Of a DNA stretch of 64,000 nt, positions 1 through 10,095 are shown piece after piece. The DNA lies in NCBI RefSeq assembly GCF_022682495.2, contig NC_071394.1:30352470-30416469 (forward strand). Reading direction: 5' to 3'. A program made the translations under genes and the position numbers. The notes beneath the pieces were generated by a model. The model did no database searches, was not told the origin of the DNA, and saw only the letters and a program-made list of their open reading frames with translations. Numbering within the stretch: position 1 is the stretch's first letter; each line of letters starts with the position of its first letter. This DNA is from Desmodus rotundus. Taxonomy: Eukaryota; Chordata; Mammalia; Chiroptera; Phyllostomidae.

Positions 1-1948
1 TTACTCATCTTTATATTTTCATCACTTATCAGAATTTCCATTTGTGTTAAAGGAATGAATGATAGTTAATGAATAAACAAATGTAAATAAATAAGTAGAT
101 AAATGCAAATGAATTACTTTCCCTGGGATATATCTTTTTATCTGTTTAATGTAAAAAGACATAAACAAAACACTCATGTCTTAAATTTATGTGATAATAA
201 CAAATATTGGACAGACTCTAAAAAATATTTCTGATAAGTATGATTGGTGGACTGATAACTTCCAAAACTTAATCTGCACAATGATTTCCTGTTTGGTGGT
301 CTGGCTCGTAAAATCTTGAGATTATCATAGGCAGGTGAGCTGATGGAACTAATATGATGAAGTTTTCTCATCCAGTATGGTGCAAATAAACTCAATTTTC
401 AGAAAAATGATGGGTACTGAGACTTGACAAAAGAAAAATTCTACTTGCAGTGACCTTATTACTTACCTTTAAAACCACAAGTTCTGTTTCTTCCCTTGAC
501 TTTTGCTGCCAACTCTCACAGAGCAGTCCACACACATTATCAAACTGTACAATACTGTGTATTGGTTTTCCAGGGCAGAGTATCACAAGCCCTCGTGAGG
601 AAAGAAAAGGTTTTTGTAGAATGACACCAGATACTCTAAATGTTCTCGTATTCTTTGCCTTCCAAAACTGGAGCTCTCTTTTTATCCGATTTTACATTTG
701 AATATTTTGAATATAAGACATTTAGGGCAGAAGAACACTGTCTTCATTCTGCTAACATTTTGACATATTTTATGAAAAAGGAGAAAAAACAAGAAAGCCT
801 TCATGGGGGGAAAACAAAAAACTTCCAGAATACTCAGTAAGGTATTTCTTATTTTTAATTCTTTTATGTATATAAAATTAGATATGTCAGTAAGTGATCT
901 TGCCTTTATCCTACTCATCATATTGATCAATGGCTAACTCTGACAATGATTTATTCTACTCTACTTCAAGTCATGCTAGTGATTTACAATTAAATCATAT
1001 CCAATTGAATCTTTCCTTTGGGCACTTTGGAGAAAACAAATATTACATTTGACTTTATAGAATTTTTTTTTAGTTAACTAGGCTAAAATGTTAAATTTAA
1101 AAGATTTGTCATTATCCACATCACCTAGTGAAGTTCAGTGCTCCACACTGGTTTTGAGGAATGCACGCTAGGGCAACAATTTCCAACACGGCTTCCAAAA
1201 ATGAGCTCTTTTTATTTATGCTATTTATCTCTTGCACTGTGGACTAGCAGTACTCTCCTTGTCATCCCGCTTCTAGAAGAGCCTAATCAGGAAAGAGAGT
1301 CCCAGAAATGTGGTCCTCATAGATCACGGGCATTCTGTAGGACACTTTTTTCTCAAAGGAGACATTCCAGATGTAAATTAGGGACACTAACAAGCAATGG
1401 GTAGGTCAGAATGTGAAAGTCTTCTTAATTAATAACCATTCTTGAATGCTGAAATCAAAGAGCTTGAAATTGAGACCTGCATGCTTCTACTTTCCTGTTA
1501 AATCCATAAATAACCCTTTTCCATTCACCTGTATTTGTTTTAGATATGCTTCAGCTTCCAGAGGAATTTAAGGGCATTAGTCTTGAAAATGAGATGAATT
1601 AAGAGAATCAAATAGTCTCAGGGTCTTTTTAAGCCAGGAGATTAACAAATGCCAACTTTTTCGAATGTTTTCTTTATCTACCCTTTTTTTTTACTAGCCC
1701 ATGGTATTTTTTCATTCTACTCCTCTAGCTTTGTCATTGCTCTATATTTTCCTCCATGTGCCAAGTGGTCCAGCTCATTAAAGAAACAAAATCTTTCATA
1801 ATAAAAAACAAAGCAAAATAAAGTTTAGTTTTATCAATTTTCAACTTTATTTTTTCCCATCATTTACACACAGGGAGTGTTAGCTAAAATAAGAATCCAC
1901 ATACAAAAAAATGCTTCCATGTTTTCTATTGAAAAGATAATGTTAAAA
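1..1948. other. Unannotated AT-rich DNA
   Basis: No gene, RNA gene or repeat family that I can name is visible here. Open frames are all shorter than 90 codons, overlap on both strands and resemble no protein I know. The stretch has many A- and T-runs and several short TAAA-type runs near 60-115. Confidence 0.5.
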
Positions 1949-1964
1949 AAAGAGCCCTCTTAGA

Positions 1965-2202
1965 CCTGGCTGGTGTGGCTCAGTGGATTGAGCACTGGCC
2001 TGCAAACCAAAGGGTCACTGGTTCAATTCCCAGTCAGGGCTCATGCCTGGGTTGCAGGCCGTGTCCCCAACAAGGGGCACATGAGAGGCAACTGCACACT
2101 GATGTTTCTCTTCCTCTCTTTTTCCCTCTCTTCCCCTCTCTAAAATAAATAAATAAAATCTTTTTTAAAATTTAGGAACAAACTTTCTTTAAAAAAAAAA
2201 AT
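1965..2202 (+). repeat. VES SINE (bat tRNA-derived SINE)
   Basis: The head reads cctggctggtgtggctcag and is followed by a pol III B-box-like ggttcaattcc at 2020-2030, the pyrimidine-rich body and an AAATAAATAAAATC tail. This is the classic VES SINE of bats, a tRNA-derived element mobilised by L1. A flanking direct repeat supports a retrotransposed copy: aaagagccctctta at 1949-1962 against aaagagacctctta at 2203-2216, with one mismatch. The tail contains an extra A/T-rich stretch (2161-2202) before the right-hand duplication. Confidence 0.93.
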
Positions 2203-2216
2203 AAAGAGACCTCTTA

Positions 2217-2442
2217 AATTGGGAAATTGGCATAAGTATCATCCTGGTTTGCTCTCCAGGAGCTTAGAGTCTAGCACCCAGGACAAGTGAAAATGTAGGC
2301 CGGGCTGTGCATGGCAAACAGCAGTGAATAAAGGAGAGAATATGTGGTATGGATGCTCAGGGGACACAGAGGTGCCAGTAGGACTGACCAGAGAAAGCTT
2401 CGGAGTTCAAACTTAAGTCGGACCTTCAACAACAATATGCTT
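2217..2442. other. Unannotated interval
   Basis: I see no recognisable gene or repeat between the VES SINE and the following LTR. Confidence 0.4.
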
Positions 2443-2826
2443 GTTCCTGTGCTACTGTAACACAACTGGGTGGCTTATGATTGGGCCATGTTGCCTCTGA
2501 AGGCACTAGGGGAGAATCTTTCTTTACATCTTCCTGCTTCTGGTGGTTTCAGAAAATCCTTGGTGTTTATTTGTGATAGCATAAGTCCAGTGTCTGCAGC
2601 CATGATGACATGGTGGTCTTCTCCCTTTGTATGCCTGTCTGTTTCTCTATCTCTCCTCTTATAAAAATGTGAGTCATTGGACTGGGGCCCATTCTAATCC
2701 AATATGTCCTCATTTTAACTTGATTACATCTACAAAGACCCTATTTCCAAAAAAGGTCAAGTTCATTGCTACTGAGAGTTAAGACTTGAACATGTCTTTT
2801 GGGAGGACAGGATTTAACCCAAAACA
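2443..2826 (-). mobile_element. MLT1-type MaLR solo LTR, reverse orientation
   Basis: Read on the + strand it shows the reverse-complement landmarks of the ERVL-MaLR MLT1 group: tgctactgtaacacaact, ggtggctta, ctctgaaggc, cttctggtgg, then a block like attacatctacaaagaccc and a final aacccaaaaca. No internal gag or pol sequence lies beside it, so it looks like a solo LTR. The subfamily is not resolved. Confidence 0.8.
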
Positions 2827-5115
2827 AATCTTTGATCACATTTCCTAGAAGTAGATTCTGAAATGGGGAACCATGAACAGATGAGTTTTGGAGAATGTGA
2901 TCCAAGATATGAAGATGGAGGTAAGCAGACTAGATAAGCAGATGGAGGAAGCCAGTCAGTGAAGTGGGCAGAACATCCAGGTAAGGCTGCTCTCATTTGG
3001 CCCAAGGCAATTCTCTGGAGAAGGAGGTAGCTGTAAGGGGCTAGCAGCTAATGCACAGCAGCTGGGGACTGGGGGCATCAGCCTGGTGAAGGGGATCTAG
3101 TGCGGCTCCAACAGCATTCACCTCATTCCATCCCAATTCTGCTCACAACTGCTTGCCTTTCACATTAAGTTCCTCCATTCAGGCACTTTTTCCTCCAGAT
3201 TTCTGTTTTCCTCCAGATTTTTATATTTTATGGTAAAGCTTTTAAGAAGAAGATTAGCAGTTAGTGGCTGCAGCATGCAGTTGGTCCTAAGACTATAGCT
3301 GATTCTCACAAACTCCCTCCCTTTATATTGTCCTTACCACTTGACTAGAACGTTTGCTAGTCGAAATGGTTTGATGGGGAAGGGGAGGTGGGTAGGTTTG
3401 AGCTTCTGTCTATCATCCCTTTATGCCTTGGTTGCTCTACTTAACCATTTAGAGTAAGAGCCTGGCACGGGAGTACTAAGGTGACCCACTAGACCATGTT
3501 CCCACTTAGACCAGGCTCCACTTAGTAACAGCAGTCGTACCTCCACATGACGATCAGAATTAATGACTCCTTGCTCATGGGGTGATTTCCTTCTGCACAT
3601 TCTGGTCGACTGTCACAAGTAGCCCAAAGAGGTCAGGCAACAGTCTTAGCTTTTAGGTTCAGTGGAACTATTATTGTATCCTCTGATAGAAGCGTATTTC
3701 TTCTAGGACCCAGGGCTTCTAGACTCACATAACATAAAGTTTTGGAGATGGGAAGCACACATTCCCCAAGTAGGTCAGTGGAAGGGATGGTCAACTGGGT
3801 GACTCTTTACTTCCACATCTTGGTTCTCAGACCTGCATATTCTTCCCTTTAGGGGTGGGTACAGCACCATATGATGGTAACTGATTTAAGATATTTACCA
3901 TATTCTTAAGGATGACAGCCCATTATTTCAGGGTCATCTCCAATCAGAAGCCTTAGATGTCCCTGCAAGAGGCCATCCCAATGCTAATAGCTTCTGGATG
4001 GTGCTGTATACGGTGAAGCCAGGAATCTCACTGTGATGTGCCCACTGCCTCTTTTGTTATAGAGTTGGCCCTTTAGTCTGAGGCAATTTTGGGAGGGCCC
4101 CATGTCACTCTATGAGCTCTTGGGGAGCGGTGCTAGTTGAGGCAAGGCAGGCATGAAAGGCAAACCCAAACCCAAACCCAAACCCAAAATATGTGTCCAT
4201 TTCTATAAGGTAAAACATTTGTTTTCCTTACAAAGGAAAATTGATCTAGGCAAGGACCACTGAAGACTTTTGAGCAAGAGTGAAAAAGAAGAACTGATGA
4301 TATTAATGTTTGTTACAGATTGTTAATCACCTAAATATCCATTTCTCCCTACTTTTTTGCTAAACAAATCCCAAATTTGTTCAGAGCTGCTCCATGCCCA
4401 TCTCCAGGAGCTGGATCACAATTGTCTAAGCCAGGCAATATAACTCTGACCCACACTCCCAGCCTCCCTCCAGATCTGGCCAAAGAGAAATAAGGGGTAA
4501 TCTACTGGGGAAATTCTGGGAATGTTTTTGTTTTGATAAAAGTTTACAGATGCAACTGGACATATCCCTACTCATTCTTCCTGTCATGTACATGGATGTG
4601 ATAGATATAACTTTTGTAGACATTTTGTTATCATATAAGAACACTCAAGTGAAAAAACATAGAGATTAGTTCCAATACTGTTCTCTGTTAAATCAAGGCC
4701 AGTCATTGCCTACCCGTGAATTCTTAAGTAAGAAAAATAGACCTCTATTTATTCAAGTCACTATCATCAATTTGAAGTCACATATATTCTTAAAAATTAG
4801 TTTGGTTTAGAGAAGGATTAAATGGAATTAAGAAAGACATTATCTAGAGAGCTATTGGGATCAAGATTACAGTGCAGGAAACTTAAGCAAAGGTATCAAT
4901 AAATGTGACAGAAAATCCAAAGGAAGTGTTCAGAGAATTGGTGCAAATTCATGTATAACTTTAATTGATATTTGACCTTATCTTTAACAGCACTGCAATA
5001 GTGTGATGTAAGAAAGACATGTTTTGGTATTCATCCCCAGCTCGTGGCAAAAGCTACTAAAACACATGTAATTTCCAAAGTGATAAGAGCAATAGGAGTA
5101 TCTTCTGCTATAAGA
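2827..5115. other. Unannotated interval, possibly decayed repeats
   Basis: About 2.3 kb with no coding sequence I can support. The 3400-4140 part is relatively GC-rich and could be decayed ERV internal sequence, but I cannot place it in a family. The only clear local structure is the CCCAAA tandem array at 4162-4188, listed separately. Confidence 0.35.
4162..4188. repeat. (AAACCC)n short tandem array
   Basis: Four CCC runs (4165, 4171, 4177, 4183) are spaced by exactly three A residues. On the - strand this reads as four GGG runs with TTT loops, which fits the canonical intramolecular G-quadruplex pattern. It is not the vertebrate telomere unit TTAGGG. Confidence 0.85.
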
Positions 5116-5627
5116 CAGTAGTACCTTATCTATGGTTTCACTTTCCATGGTTTCAGTTACTCCCAGTCAACCATCCTCCAAAAATATTAAATGGAAAATT
5201 CCAGAGTAAATAATTTGTAAGCTCTAAATTCTTCACCATTCTGACTAGTACGATGAAATCTCATGCTGTTCTGCTCTGTTCCTCCCAGGAAGTGAATCAT
5301 CCCTTTGTCCAGTGTATTCTCATTATCCATGCTACCTGCCCATTAGTCACTTAGTAGCCATCTGGGTTATATCAATGTTGTAGTATCACAGTGCTTGTGT
5401 TTAAGTAACCCTTGTTTTACTTAGTAGTGGCCCCGAAGTGAAAGAGTAGGGTTGCTGCCAATTTGGACATGCCAAAGAGAAACCATGAAGTATTTTCTTT
5501 AAGTAAAAATGTATGTATGTATAAGAAAGCATGCTGTATGTGTAAGGCTTAGTATTATCTGTGGGTTTAGGCATCCACGGAGGGCCTTGGAACGCATCCC
5601 CTGTGGACAAGCGTGGGGCAACTCTAT
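5116..5627 (+). mobile_element. Tigger-type (pogo/Tc1-mariner) DNA transposon, internally deleted
   Basis: The left end cagtagtaccttatctatgg and the right end cctgtggacaagcgtggggc are diverged inverted copies of the Tigger terminal repeat. The middle keeps the leader that precedes a transposase start (aagtaacccttgttttactt). The would-be start codon at 5427-5429 is GTG instead of ATG, and codon 5 is TGA at 5439-5441. Soon afterwards (about 5505) the element jumps to its 3' end, so most of the transposase is missing. It is a dead, non-autonomous copy. Confidence 0.82.
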
Positions 5628-5769
5628 TGATTATGCCAGCTCCTGCAACAGCTCTGGAGTGGTAAAAATGAACGAAGCATTTTCTTTATGATTCATAACA
5701 TGCTCCATTCAACCACACCAGAGTGTATGTTAATGAGATAAAGTTTGGAAAGTCTCTAAGGATTGGCGG

Positions 5770-6156
5770 CTGGTTGCCAGGGAACCAACCGTGTTATTAG
5801 AGGGTTAAAAATTTCAACCCACTCCCTCACCTCTATAGAGAAGGAAGAAGGTCTGGAGGTTGAGTTAATGACTAACAGCCAATGATTTAATCACTTATTC
5901 CTGCACGATGAAGCCTCCATAAAGAATTCTAAATGAAGGAGTTTGTAGAGCCTGCAGGCTGGTTAATACCTGGAGGAGTAGCGATGGTGGCATGCTCAGA
6001 GAAGCATGGAAACCTTGCCCTATGCGTCTCTCCCATACGGCTGTTTCCTTTATAATAAATGGTTAAGTAAAGCACTTTCCTTAGTTCTTTGAGCTGTTCT
6101 AGCAAATTATCAAACTCAAGGAGGAGGCCATGAGGACCTCCAATTTAACTGGTTTT
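5770..6156 (+). mobile_element. Older LTR, left part (interrupted)
   Basis: Landmarks are ggaagaaggtctggaggttg, ccaatgatttaatcac, atgaagcctccataaa, a polyadenylation-type tttataataaatgg and tctagcaaattatcaaactc. I recognise this as a widespread mammalian LTR whose 3' portion continues at 6723. The two parts read as one element if 6164-6722 and one copy of the 7-bp repeat are removed. I do not assign the family name with confidence. Confidence 0.65.
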
Positions 6157-6163
6157 GTTACAG

Positions 6164-6722
6164 TGGAAAATTGTAACAGTGGGAAATTGTAACCCATCCT
6201 ACCACTCTTTACACATTGTTTCTCAAAGTGCTGACTCTAAAATGTAGCTTGTAAATGAACAGGATGTTTGTATAAGAATCATAGGATAGCTTCAAAAGAT
6301 ACAGACTTCAGGGTTCTCAGTTCCCAGAGATTTGCTGACCTTCAACCATGGAGTCAGAATGATGTAGAATCAGGATGATGTGACGCCGGAATGGCGTGAG
6401 GCCAGGATGATGCTCACCAGACCATTATTTGCCTTATTGGAATGGACTGTGCTCGTCTGCATGTAGAGAACGTTTCAACCCTTCCTTTGACCTATTTGTT
6501 CTGTTCCCCTCTCCCTCCTTATAAAAACCTCTGCCCCCACTGAGAGGTGGAGAAGGGCTTTGAGACGTGAGTCCCCCATTTTCTCATGGAGATGGTCTTT
6601 GACACATGAGTCTCCCACCTTGCAAATGGCCAACACCTGAAAATAAACCCCTTTCCTTTACATCAGTACCTGCCTCTTGAGTATTGGCTTTCATAGTGGC
6701 AGGTAGCTGGATCTGCATTTCA
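6164..6722 (+). mobile_element. LTR-like insertion inside the older LTR
   Basis: The segment begins TG and ends CA. It is flanked by a perfect 7-bp direct repeat, gttacag, at 6157-6163 and 6723-6729. Its right half has LTR architecture: a TATA-like ccttataaaaacc near 6520, then duplicated blocks around gacgtgagtcccccatttt and gacacatgagtctcccacc, an AATAAA signal near 6643, and a CA end. The left part starts with a 16-bp imperfect tandem duplication, cagtggaaaattgtaa then cagtgggaaattgtaa (6161-6192). The left part could hold an unrelated fragment, so the exact extent is less certain than the insertion site. Confidence 0.6.
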
Positions 6723-6975
6723 GTTACAGTTTGTCAGAAGTACAGATGACTGTCTGAGTCTTGTAACTGGCTTGTAAAGGAGAGGGGTAGCCATGTGGGT
6801 CTGAGCCGTCACCTGTGAGGTCTGTGCTCACTCCAGACAGTTAGTGTCAGAGCTGAGTTTAATTGTAGAACACCCAGTTAGCGTCCACCAAGCACTGGGG
6901 ACTTTCTTGGTGTGGAAACCTCCTCGTACCTGGTGTTAGATGTGTTCTAAGAGTAGTAGAGGAGTGCCATAGTTT
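6723..6975 (+). mobile_element. Older LTR, right part (continuation of 5770-6156)
   Basis: The sequence continues the older LTR: gtcagaagtacagatgac, tgtgggtctgagcc, a block agttagtgtcagagctgag, attgtagaacacccagtt and a final cttggtgtgg region. Its start coincides with the right-hand copy of the gttacag repeat. Confidence 0.6.
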
Positions 6976-7129
6976 TCCTTTTCAACCGCCATGCCAATAA
7001 CAAAACTAATAATACATTTTCAATAACACATAATAATTATTCCATATTCAAATGTCTACAATTGCTTCAAAGATTTTTCCCCAGCTGATTTGTTTAAATC
7101 AGAATTTAAAGTTCACCCATTACATGCAA

Positions 7130-7610
7130 TTCTCTTCTCTTCTTGAGCAGATTTTCTCCCCACCCTTTTTTCAAGTCATCGACTTGTTAGAGAAACCAGG
7201 TCATTTGTCCTGTTGACTCTTCCCCCATCCTGGATTTGACTGATGGCTTTCTTGTGGTAATGGCTAACTTGTTCCCTTGTATACCTTGTATTTCCTATAG
7301 ATTACTTGTAGTTAGATTTAGGGGGCTTGTTAGATTCAGTTTTAACTCTTTAGGCAATAATTTCACACAGGTAGTGCTGTATCTTTTCTACAGCATTATA
7401 TTATGATGTGTATAATTTTTAATGATGCTATATCAACAAGATCCTTCCATTATTAAGTTTCACCTTATGGGTTTAGCATCCAATAGGGATCATGTCTGAA
7501 GCTATCAATTCATTAGGAATGGCACAGTGATGATTCTATAATTCCATTATTCTTTAGTTATTGGCTGGAATTGCTCTATAAAAAGAACACTACTTTGACA
7601 TCTGTTCTGT
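7130..7610 (+). mobile_element. Old L1 (L1M-type) 3' region fragment
   Basis: The block containing catcctggatttgactgat, ccttgtatttcctatag and agggggcttgttagattcag is one I recognise from ancient L1 3' ends. It continues through a gtgatgattctataattcc stretch. No open frame survives. Confidence 0.55.
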
Positions 7611-7784
7611 TACTCTGAAATGCAGGTGTATGGGAAAGGCAAAATAAATGTTTGATTCTTTTCCTTTATACAGTTTTGCAGAAAAAAAAAGTTAATGTTA
7701 CACCAGTCTGAAGTATGACCAGATAGGGTTATTTCTTTGTAACTTTATTTTAAGCCTGCTGTTGAGAGCTACTGTTCATTAAAA

Positions 7785-8884
7785 AAGATTCATCTCAAAA
7801 TATTACTGCTCACTGCCAATGTATGTGGTCACCCAAGAGTTCTGATAGAGATGTACAATGAGTCTAACATTGTTTTTGTGCCTGCAAACAAAACATCCAT
7901 TCTGTAGCCCATAGATTAAGGAATAATTTCAAATCTTATTACTTGAGAAATATATTTGTCAACCTATAGCTGCCATAGACAATGATTCCTCTGATGGATC
8001 TGGGCAAAGTAAATTGAAACTTTCTAGAAAGGATTCACCATTCTAGATTCCATTAAGAACATTTGTGATTCATGGGAAGATGTCAAAATATCAACATTAA
8101 CAGAAGTTTGAAAGAAGTTGATTCCAAACCTCATGGATGACTTCAGGGGTTCAAGGCTGCAGTGGAGGGAGTAACTGCAGATGTGGTGCAAAGAGCAAGA
8201 GCACTAGAGTTAGAAGTGGAGCCTGAAGATGGGACTGAGTTGCTGCAGTCTCACGATGGAACTTAAACGGATGAGGAGCTGCTTCTTGTGGGTGAGCAAA
8301 GAAAGCAGTTTCCTGTGCTGGAATCTACTCCTGGAGAAGATGTTGTGACGTTTGTTGAAATAATAACAAAGGACTTAGAAAATTACAGAACCTTAGTTGG
8401 TCAAGCAGAGGCAGTATCTGAGAGGATTGACTACAGTTCTGAAAGAAGTTCTACTGTGGGTAAAATGCTATCAAATAGCATCACGTGCTACAGAGAAATC
8501 ATTTGTGAAAAGAGGAGCCAATTCATACAGCAAACTTTAGTGTTGTCTTAATTTCAGCAGTTGCCACAGCTGCCCCAACCTTCAGCATCCACCTCCCTGA
8601 TCAGTCAGCCGCCATCGACAATTGAGGCCAAACCCTCCACCAGCAAAAAGATTACAACTGGCTGAAAGCTCAGCTCATTTGTAGCAATAAAATACTTTTA
8701 AATTAAGGTATGTGCATTGTTTTTTTAGACATAATGCTATTTCACACATAATAAAATATAGTATAAATGTAACTTTTATATGCACTGGGAAACCAAAAGA
8801 GTTGTATGACTTATTTTGTTGTGATATGTTTTACTGTGGTGGTCTGGAACTAAACCATCTGTATCTCCAAGGAATATCTGTGTC
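7785..8884 (+). mobile_element. Tigger1 DNA transposon remnant (transposase C-terminal half and 3' end)
   Basis: The sequence aligns with the C-terminal half of Tigger1 transposase (pogo group of Tc1/mariner). One open stretch, 8288-8551, encodes GEQRKQF followed by ESTPGEDVVTFVEI, SERSSTVGKMLSNSI and CYREII, all typical of that protein. It is closed by a TAA that replaces the expected Tyr codon in a LLSYF-type motif. Downstream lie the proline/serine-rich tail (QPSAS, PPPSTI-like) in another frame, then the non-coding 3' end with gcactgggaaaccaaaaga and ggtggtctggaac near 8850. The 5' end and the N-terminal DNA-binding half are absent. It is a pseudogene of a transposase, not a host gene. 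Confidence 0.9.
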
Positions 8885-8907
8885 ATTTTTACTTAACCCT
8901 TATGAGA

Positions 8908-9090
8908 ATCTTGCTACGTGCCAGGTGTAGTTCTGAGTACTTCACATTTAAACCTCACAAAAACCTAATGAAATATATGCTAATCATATTTCCAATTTCC
9001 AGATGAGGCAACTGAGGCAGGAGAAGTGACTTAAACATGGGCACACAGACAGTAAGTGGCAGAGATAAGATTCAGACTGGGCAGGCTTGC
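8908..9090 (-). repeat. MIR SINE, reverse orientation
   Basis: The core reads ctacgtgccaggtgtag, cacatttaaacctcacaaaa, then ccagatgaggcaactgagg and agtaagtggcagagat. This is the reverse complement of the MIR consensus. Confidence 0.9.
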
Positions 9091-9984
9091 TGCCAGGTAA
9101 GTGGTGCCAATCACAGAGCAGGGGCTCAATCCATGGCAGTGGTGATGCTGGTGATATAACAATAGTAGTAGTAGCAGCGATTGTTGTCATCATGCAGGAA
9201 AAACTTCTCAGGGAATTTGGATTCTGAGCAAACACTCCACAGAAATAAAAAGTATTGGGGTACGTAGGGTAACAGGAAAGATGGCTTTGACTAGAAAGCA
9301 GGAATAGCATATAACGGAAGAACATGCAAACATGGTAGAAAGTGCTGCTGGGTGAGGGTGACTGTGGAGGATGACTGTGGTAGTGGTTAACTTGAGGTAG
9401 GGGTAGAGAATGGGGTGAAACTCATACTTAGGCAGGTAATTCAAGGCTGTGGCTCTTAGGGTCTTTTAGCTCAAAAGGAGACAATGACAGAGCTGGGCCA
9501 TGGGTGATTTACTACCTCAACCAATCAAGTCACGAATTCACCAAATGTGTGACTTATCACTGCTCCACATTACCACGCTTCCTCTCCCCAATTAAGGGAA
9601 ATATCCTTTTCATTCATGAAGTGGGTCATGGGCATCCATATGATCCCACAGTTGAAGAGTCCTGATGAGGGTCATATCAACATGACCAAGGTCAAGTGGT
9701 CAGAAGTTATTTACAGCCCATTAGGCACCATTTATGTCAGCCAGGCATATCCTGTGCAGCCTTTCTAAATGAAGTAAATATGCTGGATCCCAGGCTTGCA
9801 GCATGGCTGTGTCCCCAGAGACGTTTCTTTGTAAATTATCTGAGAATTGCAAACAGCAGCAATCAAAGTGGTAGATCTCCACGTTCCAGAGGAGTGTTCA
9901 TGGAACGCCTATCTTGTCCTAAGAAAGAGTCATGAATTTTTCTGATAGTCACCAAATGTAAATTCTGGAAGAGAAATCAATCCA
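9091..9984. other. Unannotated interval
   Basis: No recognisable gene. Overlapping minus-strand frames (8984-9325 and 9208-9444) include antisense MIR and have no protein resemblance. Confidence 0.4.
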
Positions 9985-10095
9985 CTCATTTTAGAGATGC
10001 CTCAAGTGATGGCTATCAAAGCAAAGTGACTTGTCCCAAGTCATATAGCCCATTGGTGTCAGAGGCTGGGTATAGACCTATAACATTTTGTCACT
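9985..10095 (-). repeat. MIR fragment, reverse orientation
   Basis: The sequence cattttagagatgcctcaag, then gtgacttgtcccaagtcata and gtgtcagaggctgggtatag follow the reverse-complement MIR core with heavy divergence. Confidence 0.65.

Noticed and set aside
3400..4140. Decayed ERV internal region
   Set aside because: The sequence feels repeat-like, but I could not identify gag, pro or pol motifs in any frame, so it is left unannotated.
4162..4188. Interstitial telomere repeat
   Set aside because: The unit is CCCAAA, not CCCTAA, so it is a simple microsatellite.
8288..8551. 87-codon frame that looks like a conserved protein
   Set aside because: Homologous to Tigger1 transposase, but truncated at both ends and closed by a premature stop. 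A dead transposon, not a host gene.
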